18,636 nucleotides of DNA from Neocallimastix lanati (nom. inval.) (Eukaryota > Neocallimastigomycota > Neocallimastigomycetes > Neocallimastigales > Neocallimastigaceae), in contig JACVTC010000562.1 in NCBI GenBank assembly GCA_016946835.1, positions 1 to 18,636 on the forward strand, written 5' to 3'. Shown here one piece after another: positions 1 through 8,019 of the stretch. The first letter of the stretch is position 1. Every line of letters starts with the position of its first letter. The position numbers and the translations under genes were made by a program. The notes under the pieces were generated by a model. That model was not told the DNA's origin. It saw only the letters and a list, made by a program, of their open reading frames with translations, and ran no database searches.

Positions 1-520
1 TATATGTTTACATCATATATATTAACTACTATTTTTAATTATTCAAATTAATTATATAATTATAAATTAAATTTATTTAGTTATATTAAATATTTTAAAC
101 ATATCGATATTGTTATTATCTTAATATTTTATTAATATTCATATTACTATATTATTAATATCTTATAATTAAATATTATTATTATGTAACTTACAAAGTA
201 TAAAAGAAAGATGTAAAAATCTATCTTTTATGTTCTTTGTAAGGTTATTGTACTTACAATAATTATATACTAATAATTCAATAAATAAATATTTTCATAA
301 ATCCTTCAAAGAAATTATTATTTAAAATATTCTTAGATATTAAGTGTTTAAATAACTTAACTATTTATCTTATATTATTTTTATATTATTATTAATTAAT
401 TATTGTTGGATTATTAATATATAATTCAACATATTAACCTAGTAACGTTATTAATCATAAAACTATTTTATATCTTAATTTTAACAATAACCTTACCCTA
501 GTTTTGGTTACTACTTTAAT
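1..520 (+). other. Leader / LTR-like 5' region of Gypsy element A
   Basis: This gene-free, AT-rich stretch lies directly upstream of gag A, so it should contain the leader and probably LTR sequence of element A. I cannot find a second LTR copy in the window, so the LTR limits are unknown. It holds a TATA-like TATAAAAG (199-206) inside a strong hairpin (190-243), a near-palindrome starting TGTTG and ending CAACA (404-431), and a 12-bp inverted pair (240-251 with 484-495). A possible primer binding site is TGGTTACTAC near 505, just before the gag start, but no clean LTR end (CA) sits next to it. The leader assignment is inference from position. Confidence 0.5.
190..259 (+). promoter_or_regulatory. 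Hairpin with two alternative pairings and a TATA-like box
   Basis: CTTACAAAG (190-198) pairs with CTTTGTAAG (235-243). A second stem inside it pairs 201-212 with 219-230 with one mismatch, giving a hairpin of about 54 nt. A third element, CTTACAA (253-259), can also pair with TTGTAAG (237-243), so the middle arm has two mutually exclusive partners. TATAAAAG lies in the first arm. This could be the promoter/R region of an LTR or a transcript structure. The pairing is seen directly; the function is unknown. Confidence 0.45.
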
Positions 521-1597
521 ATGTCTTTTTACAATAATGTATGGGCTGACATTGCTCCAATGTCAGAAGTTAATAAATTAAGGTCTGACGCCCAAGTTAC
601 TGTATCCGAATTGGCTTCTTCTGTTAATGATAGTTTTTTATTAAAAGAAGATTTTAATGAATATAACAAGGACTTACAAAAAAAACTTTATACACTTTAC
701 AAAGATAATAAAAATATTATTAATCAATTATCTAATTTAACAAAAATTTTAGATGAAAAGTTAAATATAAATATTGCTACAAATGATATTCCTTCTACTA
801 GTCAAACACAAGAGGATAATGTATCTACCACTACTAGACGTGATGATGACAATGATGTTATTATGAGGAATGCTTTTTCAAACCGTTTACAACAAGTTCC
901 TGAACCTGGATTTTTCTCTGGAGATACTAAAGAAACTGATCTATTCTGTCAACTTTGTGAAGATACTTTTAAAACATATCCAAATTCAGAAGCTACAGAA
1001 GATATCAAAATTAACTTTATTAAATCCCGTTTGAGGGATGGCGCTCGTAATTGGTATCTAGCTACGTACAAGGATACTAACCCAAAAACTCTTTCTGAAT
1101 TGACTACTGAATTAAGAAAAGCATTTTCCAACGTTGCAAGCAAAAAATTAGCTAAGATTCAATTAATAAAATTGAAACATAATTATGGGAAAATAAATGA
1201 TTATATTGAACAATTTAGAACTCTTTCGAATGGTCTTGGATTCAGTGAAGAAGCCTTAGTTTTAATTTTTTATAATGGGTTACATTCAAAATTCCAAGAA
1301 GTAATTGAAGAAATGGAAGAATTCCCTGTTGATCTTGGTACTATTTATACTAAATGTATTTTACTTGAAAATACATTAAAAACAAAAAATCAAATAAAAA
1401 CAAATAATGGTAATTCAAAACTTTTTAGAAGCAGTAATAATAAACATTCAAAACACGTTAGTACCCATATTAATCATGATAAAAATTATAATTCTAATAA
1501 CAATTATAATAACAAAAGTAATTATAATAATAATTACAATAATAACAATTATAATAGTAATAAAACTAGTAGCAATAATAATAAAACAAAAAACTAA
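521..1597 (+). CDS. gag: Gag protein of Ty3/Gypsy element A
   Basis: This intact 358-residue frame encodes the structural Gag of an LTR retrotransposon, which assembles the cytoplasmic virus-like particle around the element RNA. Residues about 20-85 are predicted coiled coil. Residues about 125-290 have the retrotransposon-gag pattern, including FFSGD, a central W in GARNWY, and a downstream Y-I-E-Q-F-R-T-L block. The tail (about 295-358) is almost only Asn, Lys, Tyr and Ser. No CCHC zinc knuckle is present, unlike Gag of element B, so RNA binding may rest on the basic Asn/Lys tail. The ATG at 521 is the first in the frame and is followed at once by gag-like sequence. The last codons ACA AAA AAC TAA form a -1 frameshift site into pol. 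Confidence 0.85.
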   Translation: MSFYNNVWADIAPMSEVNKLRSDAQVTVSELASSVNDSFLLKEDFNEYNKDLQKKLYTLYKDNKNIINQLSNLTKILDEKLNINIATNDIPSTSQTQEDNVSTTTRRDDDNDVIMRNAFSNRLQQVPEPGFFSGDTKETDLFCQLCEDTFKTYPNSEATEDIKINFIKSRLRDGARNWYLATYKDTNPKTLSELTTELRKAFSNVASKKLAKIQLIKLKHNYGKINDYIEQFRTLSNGLGFSEEALVLIFYNGLHSKFQEVIEEMEEFPVDLGTIYTKCILLENTLKTKNQIKTNNGNSKLFRSSNNKHSKHVSTHINHDKNYNSNNNYNNKSNYNNNYNNNNYNSNKTSSNNNKTKN

Positions 1598-1621
1598 ACA
1601 ATGGACTTCAACAGAAGTCCA
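1588..1621 (+). promoter_or_regulatory. Programmed -1 ribosomal frameshift signal, gag A to pol A
   Basis: The heptamer A AAA AAC (1588-1594) is in the right phase with gag (ACA AAA AAC) and is followed directly by the gag stop TAA (1595-1597). After a 7-nt spacer there is a perfect 8-bp stem, TGGACTTC (1602-1609) with GAAGTCCA (1614-1621), closed by the tetraloop AACA. The -1 frame is open from 1594 and leads into the protease. Heptamer, spacer and stem match the textbook layout of -1 frameshifting in retroviruses and some Gypsy elements. The sequence features are seen; activity is inferred. Confidence 0.8.
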
Positions 1622-2604
1622 ATATAATAAAAAACACAAGAATTTTTCATTATAATTTTCCTACATTTAATAATGTAGTAAATAAAAAATTACCTTCAAC
1701 TTTCCTTTTATTTGATACATATATTCCAACAACATTTTCAAATAATATAAAAAATATTAAAAATGATAATAATAAATTAAAAACTGAATCGATGTTAGAT
1801 TCAGGCTCCTTCTGTAATTTTATTACAGAAGAATTAGTAAAAACATTAAAATTGAAAAAATATAATTTAAAATCAAAAATTTTAGTCAAAGGAATTTCTG
1901 GTGATACAACCCAGATAAAGAATTATGTTTGGCTAAAATTTCAAATCAAAATTAATGAAAATAAAAGAGTTTATTTAAAAATTTCAGAGAAAAATTTTTA
2001 ATTTCGAATTGTATCCCAACAAAACTACTTTTTGGAAACCAATTTATGAGGAAGTTTAATATTCATTATGACTATGATAAAAAACTTCCTATATTCTTAT
2101 TTAAATTCTCACTTTTATAACAAAATTAATAAAAATACTAATAAAAATCCACAATATTATTCTCGGTTTAATTCAGTGATAAAAAGATTTTTAAAAAATT
2201 ATTTTTTAAAACATAAATTCATAAAAAAATTTAATTATACAAAAAATTCAAAAATTTTCAAAAATTTTAATCAAAATAAATTAAATTTTAAACTTAATAA
2301 ATATAAAAAATTTCTTCATAAAAAATTTAATTTTTTAACCAATAAATATTTTTAAATTAAAAAACAATCACCAAATAAAAAATATAAAATTAATAATAAA
2401 TTTAACTATAATTATTTAATTTATTCATTTTTAACAAATAAAGAAAATTATGAAGAAGATATTGAAGATATAAAAATCGAAAATATTCCGCTTCAATATC
2501 GAGATTTGGCTGTTGTATTTAGTAAGAAAGAAGCAGATAAACTACCGCCACATCGTTTAACTGACTGTAAAATAGTTTTAGAAAAGGATATTTCTTATAA
2601 ATAG
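1594..2604 (+). pseudogene. pol: Broken pol of element A: protease and start of RT
   Basis: The -1 frame entered at 1594 runs to a stop at 1999-2001 and contains a retropepsin start, LDSGS followed by NFITEELV (from 1795). After a frameshift near the A/T runs at 1989-1999 the protease continues in another frame (2007-2117) with KLLFGNQF, the usual C-terminal I/L-L-G strand, then a stop at 2118. A third stretch (2068-2352) is Lys/Asn/Phe-rich low-complexity linker. After a TAA at 2353 the frame reads through YRDLAVVFSKKEADKLPPHR, the conserved leader of Ty3/Gypsy RT in fungi. A TAG at 2602 ends it before any RT catalytic residue. RNase H and integrase are missing. The element is therefore dead in cis apart from gag. 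Confidence 0.75.
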
Positions 2605-2765
2605 ATTAAATTATTTCTATTAGAAATAGTGGAACTCTCTTGTAAAATTTTAGGAATTAGAATTATTATTTTAATTGTACGAATAATATAATTGTATTAA
2701 TAAAATTTACTAAACTACCATTATTTAAAACCCACTGCATATAAATTATTGCACATAAAAGTCAT
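2605..2765. other. Junction between truncated element A and LTR C
   Basis: This short AT-rich join has no coding signal I can recognise. RT homology of element A ends at 2604, and homology with the right LTR of element C begins at 2766. The first roughly 40-50 bp expected for the left LTR of C (starting TGATAAAG) are absent here, so a deletion or rearrangement removed both the rest of A and the tip of LTR C. GCACATAAAAGTC (2751-2763) is the exact reverse complement of 2806-2818 inside LTR B. Confidence 0.5.
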
Positions 2766-2795
2766 ATTAATAGAATATACACGTGATCAAACAAA
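2766..2795 (+). repeat. Left LTR of element C, left fragment
   Basis: Thirty bases match the right LTR of C at about 12464-12493 with one difference (gtGatc versus gtAatc). Element B interrupts the LTR directly after this point, and the rest continues at 10418-10749. The outer tip of the LTR is missing. Confidence 0.8.
2792..2795. repeat. Target site duplication of element B, left copy (CAAA)
   Basis: CAAA stands directly before the TG end of LTR B and again at 10418-10421 directly after its CA end. The uninterrupted homologous site in the right LTR of C (12490-12493) has CAAA once, which confirms the duplication. A 5-bp reading (ACAAA) is also possible because LTR B ends in A. Confidence 0.9.
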
Positions 2796-3361
2796 TGATA
2801 TGCGGGACTTTTATGTGCTATATTTTAATTATAATAATATAGTTATATCTTTATTTAATTTATTATTCCTTTTCCTAAAAACTAAAAAACCCCCTTTCTA
2901 AATTAATTTATTAGAAATTGGTTATTATTAAGAAATTACATTTTAAAATTATAAAATTTAATAGTATGAAATATATTTTAAACATATAATATAAATTATA
3001 TATATATAAGAATACAATATCTATATTTAAATAATAAATGTATATTATATGTAAAATAAAAAAATAAATATAAAATAATACATAATAATATATTGTATAA
3101 TATAATAAAAATCCTATTAAAGTTAAATATAAAAATATTATTATATTTTAATATAATAATATATAATTATAAAATAAATAATATAATATAATATATTATA
3201 AAATAATATGTAATTTAATATATATTATAATAGTAATTATAATATAATAATGAATAATTAATAATATATTATAAAAATTATTATCAAAAGATATAAATTT
3301 AATATTTAATAATTATTATTAAATATACAAATATGTTACTACACATATTTGTTTTAGATCA
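2796..3361 (-). repeat. LTR of element B (3' LTR in element direction)
   Basis: The 566-bp repeat starts TGATATGCGGG and ends TTTTAGATCA, giving TGAT/ATCA inverted ends. It corresponds base for base to 9852-10417 (constant offset 7056). A 10-bp palindrome with a 6-nt spacer (3327-3352) sits 9 bp inside the inner end. The middle is almost pure A/T, with ATATAT runs and a CCCCCTTT patch near 2890-2896. The LTR should carry the promoter and poly(A) signals, but I cannot place them reliably in such AT-rich DNA. Confidence 0.95.
3327..3352. promoter_or_regulatory. 10-bp palindrome at the U3 end of LTR B (copy 1)
   Basis: ACAAATATGT (3327-3336) and ACATATTTGT (3343-3352) are exact reverse complements separated by TACTAC. 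In element orientation this lies 9 nt inside the start of U3. The same structure is at 10383-10408 in the other LTR. Candidate roles are integrase end binding or a dimeric transcription factor site; neither is shown by the sequence. Confidence 0.5.
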
Positions 3362-3674
3362 AAATTGCCCACGCTAAGATAGCAATTTATATATGAAATT
3401 AAGTATAGTTCTCTATACGAGAAGAATTCTTAATTGAAGATAAAATTGACTATTAACAAAATAATAATTTTTATAAGATAATTATATTGTAGAATATTAT
3501 TTCATTTTTAAAGAAAATTTAATATTTACTATGTTAGTTATTAAAATATTCATTAATATAATTTGAATATCTCAAATACAAAATTTATAAAAATTATGAT
3601 AAATTTATAATTTAAATTTTGATTCAATTTTTAAAAAAAAAAAAATTTGTTATTAAATTTTTGTTAATAATATA

Positions 3675-3722
<48 letters not shown>

Positions 3723-3728
3723 ATAATA
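3362..3728 (-). other. 3' untranslated region of element B with polypurine-tract candidate
   Basis: Between the pol stop (3729) and the 3' LTR lies non-coding DNA with a (TA)n run (about 3669-3690) followed by about 28 T (3691-3718). On the coding strand this is a poly(A)-like tract just after the stop codon. The purine-rich stretch directly before the LTR in element sense is AGCGTGGGCAATTT (3375-3362), a poor polypurine tract. Element C has the related layout TATCTTAAGGGAGGAAGTCT before its LTR, and both share TATCTTA upstream, which supports the assignment. No gene is seen here. Confidence 0.55.
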
Positions 3729-6700
3729 TTATTCTCTATAAGGTAGAATATTTTTGATGTGTACATTCCTCTTTAATATAATTCCAGTTTTATCTTCTTG
3801 TAATTTAACAGTATTCCAAGTGATTTCTTTGATTGTATAGGGTCCAATATAATAAGGGTCCAATTTATGTCTTTGAAACATTCTTATTTTTACTTTATCA
3901 CCGATTTTGTATTCATGAATCTTTTCCATACTTTTCTTTGCTTCTCTTCTTGTCTTCCAATAGTTAATTGTCCCAAACTTTTTATTGGCTGCATCTTTAA
4001 TCCATTTTGTATGTTCTATTAATCTTTCTAATAATAATTCTTCAATTGGTTGCTCAATGGATTCTCCTAATGAACAAAGTATATTGATTTCATTTGGGAG
4101 TATATCTTCACGTCCATATAATAATTCAAAACTTGAATATCCACTAACAGAAGATTTTGAAGTCCTGATAGCCCATAAAGCTAAAGGTAGTAAGGTATCC
4201 CAATCATTATTTTTACCAGCAAAATTCCTAAGTTGTTTTCCAATCTCTCTATTTCTATTTTCGACCAAGCCATTAGAAGCAGGATGGTAACGAACAACAA
4301 AATGAATATATACACCATAAAGATCTAAGAATATTTTGGTGAAATCACTATTCAACTGGGTTCCATTATCCATATTAATTATTTGTGGTAACCCATGTCT
4401 ACTAAAAACATTAATTAAAAAGGTGATAACATCTTGAGAAGTAATTGTTTGAGAGGCTTCAGCTTCAACCCATAAAGTAAAATAATCTACACAAACTATA
4501 ATATACTTATTACCTTTGGATGTGGTTTTTAAAGGTCCAATAATATCCAATCCTAATCTGACAAAAGGAGCCTCTACAGGAGTTCTAAATTGTTCAACTA
4601 AATTGGGAGAAGGTTCCGATCTGTTTAATTGGCATATTTTACAAATTGAAATATACTTCTTTATATCCAAAATCATATTTTTCCAATAAAAATTTTGTTT
4701 TATTCTATCATATGTCTTTTGTAGGCCTTCATGGCCGATCCTATGGGCCATTCCGATAATTTTTATTTTTTCCAAATAATCATCTATTACTAGTCTAAGT
4801 TTACCTCTATCTTTAATATATGTTTTATCATTAATAGTGATAATCCTCTCTGTCAAAAACTTTTTCATAAATTCTGAAATATATTTTTCATTTTCAATTT
4901 CATCAATAAATTCTCTGGGAGTATCCTCTTCGTTATTATTATTAATTATTATATTATTATTATCAACTATACCATTTCCACCATTTTCGCTTCTATTACC
5001 TTCATCATCAATATTATTTTCATTGTTTTCTTTTACGTTACCTTCAGTATTACTATTATTATCGTTTACCAAAGCATTAGTAGTAACAATATCTTTCCTT
5101 TTTATACGAGAAAGTGCATCAGCTAATATATTTGCTCTCCCGGGTTGATAAACAACGTCAACTTGTAACTGACTAAATAAAAGACACCAACGAGCATGTT
5201 TACTTGTATTTGGTTCATTGTTTTTAATTATAGGAACTAAAGGTTGATGATCTGTGTAAAGAATAGTCCGAAAAGGGTTTCCAAGAATATAGGGTTTAAA
5301 CTTATTAATGCAGTAGTAAGCTGCAGTTCCTTCCAATTCAGTAATAGAGTAATTATGTTCAGATTTACTTAAAGAACGACTAATATAAAATACTGGGTGT
5401 TCTATTTTATCTTCATATAGTTGTAATAATACTCCACCTATCCCTAGATAGCTAGCATCTGTACGAATAATAAAGGGTTTATCGAAACGTGGATAACATA
5501 AGATAGGTGCGTTACAAAGAGAATTCTTCATATTATCAAAACTAATAGTTTGTTCTTTAGTCCAAATAAAAGGTGAGTTTTTCCTTAAAAGTTTATGTAG
5601 GGGTTCAGAAATAGAAGCATAGTTTTCAATAAAATTTCTGTAATATCCAACCATTCCAAGAAAAGAACGTAATTCAGAAATATTGGTAGGAATATCTAAA
5701 TTCTTGATTGCATCTACTTTTCTTTCTATGGGTAATAACCCCTTATTTGAAATCTTGTGTCCCAACGCTTCAACTTCGTAAACACAGAAATGACACTTTT
5801 CAATATTCATTTTTAATTTATTATTTCTAAGAATTTCAAAAACATTTGTTAAATCTATTAGATGTTGTTCAATGGATGGTGAATATACAATAATATCATC
5901 CAAATATATTTGAACACATTTATTTATTAAGTCAAAGAATATACGATTCATTTCTCTCTGGAAGGTAGCAGGAGCGTTGGTCAAACCAAAAGGCATTACC
6001 TTAAAGTAATAATTTCCAAACTTAGTAGTAAATGAAGTAAGTTCTTGATCATCCTTAAACATAGGTATCTGGTGATACCCACTAAACAGATCCAAAGTTG
6101 AAAAAATATAAGCATCTTTTAGAGCATCAAAAATTTCTTGTATTATCGGGATTGCATAGGCATCCTTTTTAGTGATATTATTTAATAATCTATAATCTAT
6201 ACATAATCTCCAACGACCGTTTTTCTTAGGTACTAATACAATAGGTGACGACCATGGTGAATGAGATGGTAAAATGAGTCCTTTATCTATTAATTTCTTT
6301 AATTCTATTTTTAAAGCTTCTAATTGAATTTGAGAAATTCTATAAGCTTTTTGTTTAATAGGTTTACTACCTGCAATTAGTTCAATATGGTGAGGTAGTA
6401 ATTCTGAAGGTTCCAAATCATCACTGGAAACGGCTATAACATCTGTATAAGAATTTAATATTTTTTTGAATTCTGCCTTAAAATCCAAATCTTTGATATC
6501 CATATTATCAATTAATACTTCAAGAATTTTATTTTTATCAACATTCTCATTAATACTATTAATATTATTAATTATTGTAGAAGGTGGATTTTCTATTATA
6601 TAACAAAACATAGCTTGAGATTGAAAAATTTGAACGTCCTCTAATGGTACTAAGGGTACAACGTTAAAACTGAAAATACCATTGATATTATTAATTTTAT

Positions 6701-8012
6701 TTCTCACATATAAATATTTACTATTAGCATCTACTAGCAACTTATAATCCGCTTGTGTTTTTAAATTAATAATTATATCAAAAATAGGATCACCGTTATC
6801 CACGACTCTAAATTCAGTATTAATTTTTAATGTTCCAATTTGTACTTCAAGTTGAACTATTTCATAAACCTTTTCTTCAACATCAGATAAAGCTTGATGT
6901 ACTCTGCCAGAGGTAGTTCTTACAACAGTATAATTTTTGATGAATTTTGTGAGGAATTTCCTAGTTACTAAATTCGCGTTACTACCACCATCAATTAAAA
7001 TAGCGGCAGGATAACCATCAACGGAACCACTGACCACAGCAATATCGTGTTCCTGGACTTCCCTGGTACAGTAGCAATGTGTCGGATTGTTGACAATCTC
7101 AAAATTTTCGATGTCATCGTAACATTCCGCATAGCCTATGATTGTTTCCTCTTCTGTTTTCAATTTTTTGAAACTTCTGTTAACATCGGCACGCAAGGCA
7201 CTACTAATTCCTAATAACTGAGCCAAATTAATATTAGCTGGGGTATTTCTCAATTCTTCCACAATATCGTATGGTTCAACACCCTCTAACAATTGAATTA
7301 TTTGACCAACTCTGGTAGCTTTGTCCTTCGTTTTATCTCTTTCTTTATCATTGGTAGGGTTCATTCTATTTCCAATTCCAATTTTATTTAGATTATTAAC
7401 TTTACTATTTTTACCAATTTCTTCATTTTGAGTGTTCAAGTTATCCGTTTTATTTTTATTATTGTTCTCTACATCCAAGTCAACTTTATTCATAATATCC
7501 AAATCTGCTTTATCCACAATATCCAAACTATTATTCCTTATTTTCTTACCTATACTTCCAAAATCATTATCGTTCAATACCTTCGTTTTGTTAATATTTA
7601 GTTTATCTAAATTTCCATCATTAATACTTTCCAATGTATTATTATCCACATTTTCGTTGTCATGTTTATTAGTTATATCATGATTAAAATTTTTAGTATT
7701 ATTAATATTGTAATTAATTTTTGGTTTATTCTTAAGGGGTAACTCTACAATATTTCTATTTCTTAAATTATATTTTATTTTAGGTGAATTATTTATTGTA
7801 TTATAATACATTTTATTAGTATAATCATTTTCGCTTAATTCTTCATTATTAATTTTTCTTTTTGTTTTTGGTAGTAAGGATGAATATTTTTCATCTCTAC
7901 TACGTTTTGCAGCAGCAATAATATTTTTGTAATTATCATTCCATGAGGTAGCTGCAATTATACTAGGGTTGGCATTTTGATTAAAGGAAGTTAGCCTTCT
8001 TCCATTATCTAG
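3729..8012 (-). CDS. pol: Pol polyprotein of element B (protease, RT, RNase H, integrase)
   Basis: The frame is open from the frameshift heptamer at 8012, giving 67 codons before the first Met at 7811 and about 1,427 residues in all. Numbering here starts at that Met. Residues 1-190 are an Asn/Lys/Asp-rich linker. The protease has LIDGGSNANLV with D274, a DGG variant of the usual D-T/S-G. RT catalytic residues are D574 (STLDLFSGYHQ) and D638-D639 (YLDD). RNase H follows, with D785 (RTDAS) and D854 (YTDHQ). Integrase has a zinc-binding H1023-x3-H1027 and C1057-x2-C1060, then D1089, D1148 and E1184, a true D,D(35)E spacing, and a GPY motif at 1323-1325. There is no chromodomain. Length and order are normal for Ty3/Gypsy and no stop or frameshift is seen. 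It copies element RNA into cDNA in particles and inserts it into chromosomes. Confidence 0.95.
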   Translation of the reverse strand, partial: LDNGRRLTSFNQNANPSIIAATSWNDNYKNIIAAAKRSRDEKYSSLLPKTKRKINNEELSENDYTNKMYYNTINNSPKIKYNLRNRNIVELPLKNKPKINYNINNTKNFNHDITNKHDNENVDNNTLESINDGNLDKLNINKTKVLNDNDFGSIGKKIRNNSLDIVDKADLDIMNKVDLDVENNNKNKTDNLNTQNEEIGKNSKVNNLNKIGIGNRMNPTNDKERDKTKDKATRVGQIIQLLEGVEPYDIVEELRNTPANINLAQLLGISSALRADVNRSFKKLKTEEETIIGYAECYDDIENFEIVNNPTHCYCTREVQEHDIAVVSGSVDGYPAAILIDGGSNANLVTRKFLTKFIKNYTVVRTTSGRVHQALSDVEEKVYEIVQLEVQIGTLKINTEFRVVDNGDPIFDIIINLKTQADYKLLVDANSKYLYVRNKINNINGIFSFNVVPLVPLEDVQIFQSQAMFCYIIENPPSTIINNINSINENVDKNKILEVLIDNMDIKDLDFKAEFKKILNSYTDVIAVSSDDLEPSELLPHHIELIAGSKPIKQKAYRISQIQLEALKIELKKLIDKGLILPSHSPWSSPIVLVPKKNGRWRLCIDYRLLNNITKKDAYAIPIIQEIFDALKDAYIFSTLDLFSGYHQIPMFKDDQELTSFTTKFGNYYFKVMPFGLTNAPATFQREMNRIFFDLINKCVQIYLDDIIVYSPSIEQHLIDLTNVFEILRNNKLKMNIEKCHFCVYEVEALGHKISNKGLLPIERKVDAIKNLDIPTNISELRSFLGMVGYYRNFIENYASISEPLHKLLRKNSPFIWTKEQTISFDNMKNSLCNAPILCYPRFDKPFIIRTDASYLGIGGVLLQLYEDKIEHPVFYISRSLSKSEHNYSITELEGTAAYYCINKFKPYILGNPFRTILYTDHQPLVPIIKNNEPNTSKHARWCLLFSQLQVDVVYQPGRANILADALSRIKRKDIVTTNALVNDNNSNTEGNVKENNENNIDDEGNRSENGGNGIVDNNNIIINNNNEEDTPREFIDEIENEKYISEFMKKFLTERIITINDKTYIKDRGKLRLVIDDYLEKIKIIGMAHRIGHEGLQKTYDRIKQNFYWKNMILDIKKYISICKICQLNRSEPSPNLVEQFRTPVEAPFVRLGLDIIGPLKTTSKGNKYIIVCVDYFTLWVEAEASQTITSQDVITFLINVFSRHGLPQIINMDNGTQLNSDFTKIFLDLYGVYIHFVVRYHPASNGLVENRNREIGKQLRNFAGKNNDWDTLLPLALWAIRTSKSSVSGYSSFELLYGREDILPNEINILCSLGESIEQPIEELLLERLIEHTKWIKDAANKKFGTINYWKTRREAKKSMEKIHEYKIGDKVKIRMFQRHKLDPYYIGPYTIKEITWNTVKLQEDKTGIILKRNVHIKNILPYRE

Positions 8013-8019
8013 TTTTTTT
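7986..8019 (-). promoter_or_regulatory. Programmed -1 ribosomal frameshift signal, gag B to pol B
   Basis: On the minus strand the gag frame ends CAA AAA AAC TAG. The heptamer A AAA AAC (8018-8012) is in phase and is directly followed by the gag stop. An 8-nt spacer leads to a stem GGAAG (8003-7999) with CTTCC (7990-7986) and an 8-nt loop containing GGC, which could pair with a GCC farther downstream as a weak pseudoknot. The -1 frame is open and continuous with pol. The first pol codon after slippage is CTA (8012-8010). Activity is inferred from this architecture. Confidence 0.8.

Noticed and set aside
505-517. TGGTTACTAC before gag A as the primer binding site of element A.
   Set aside because: There is no LTR end (CA) next to it, and no second LTR in the window to fix the boundary. 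Kept only as a possibility in the leader entry.
2068-2355. A 95-codon open frame rich in Lys, Asn and Phe as an independent gene.
   Set aside because: It lies exactly between protease and RT of relic A, in the same frame as the RT start that follows, and is low-complexity. It is better read as the pol linker of A.
4837-5148. Plus-strand Ser/Leu-rich open frames opposite pol and gag of B (also near 3985, 7432 and 8277).
   Set aside because: These are antisense shadows of Asn/Asp-rich minus-strand coding; no start context or family pattern.
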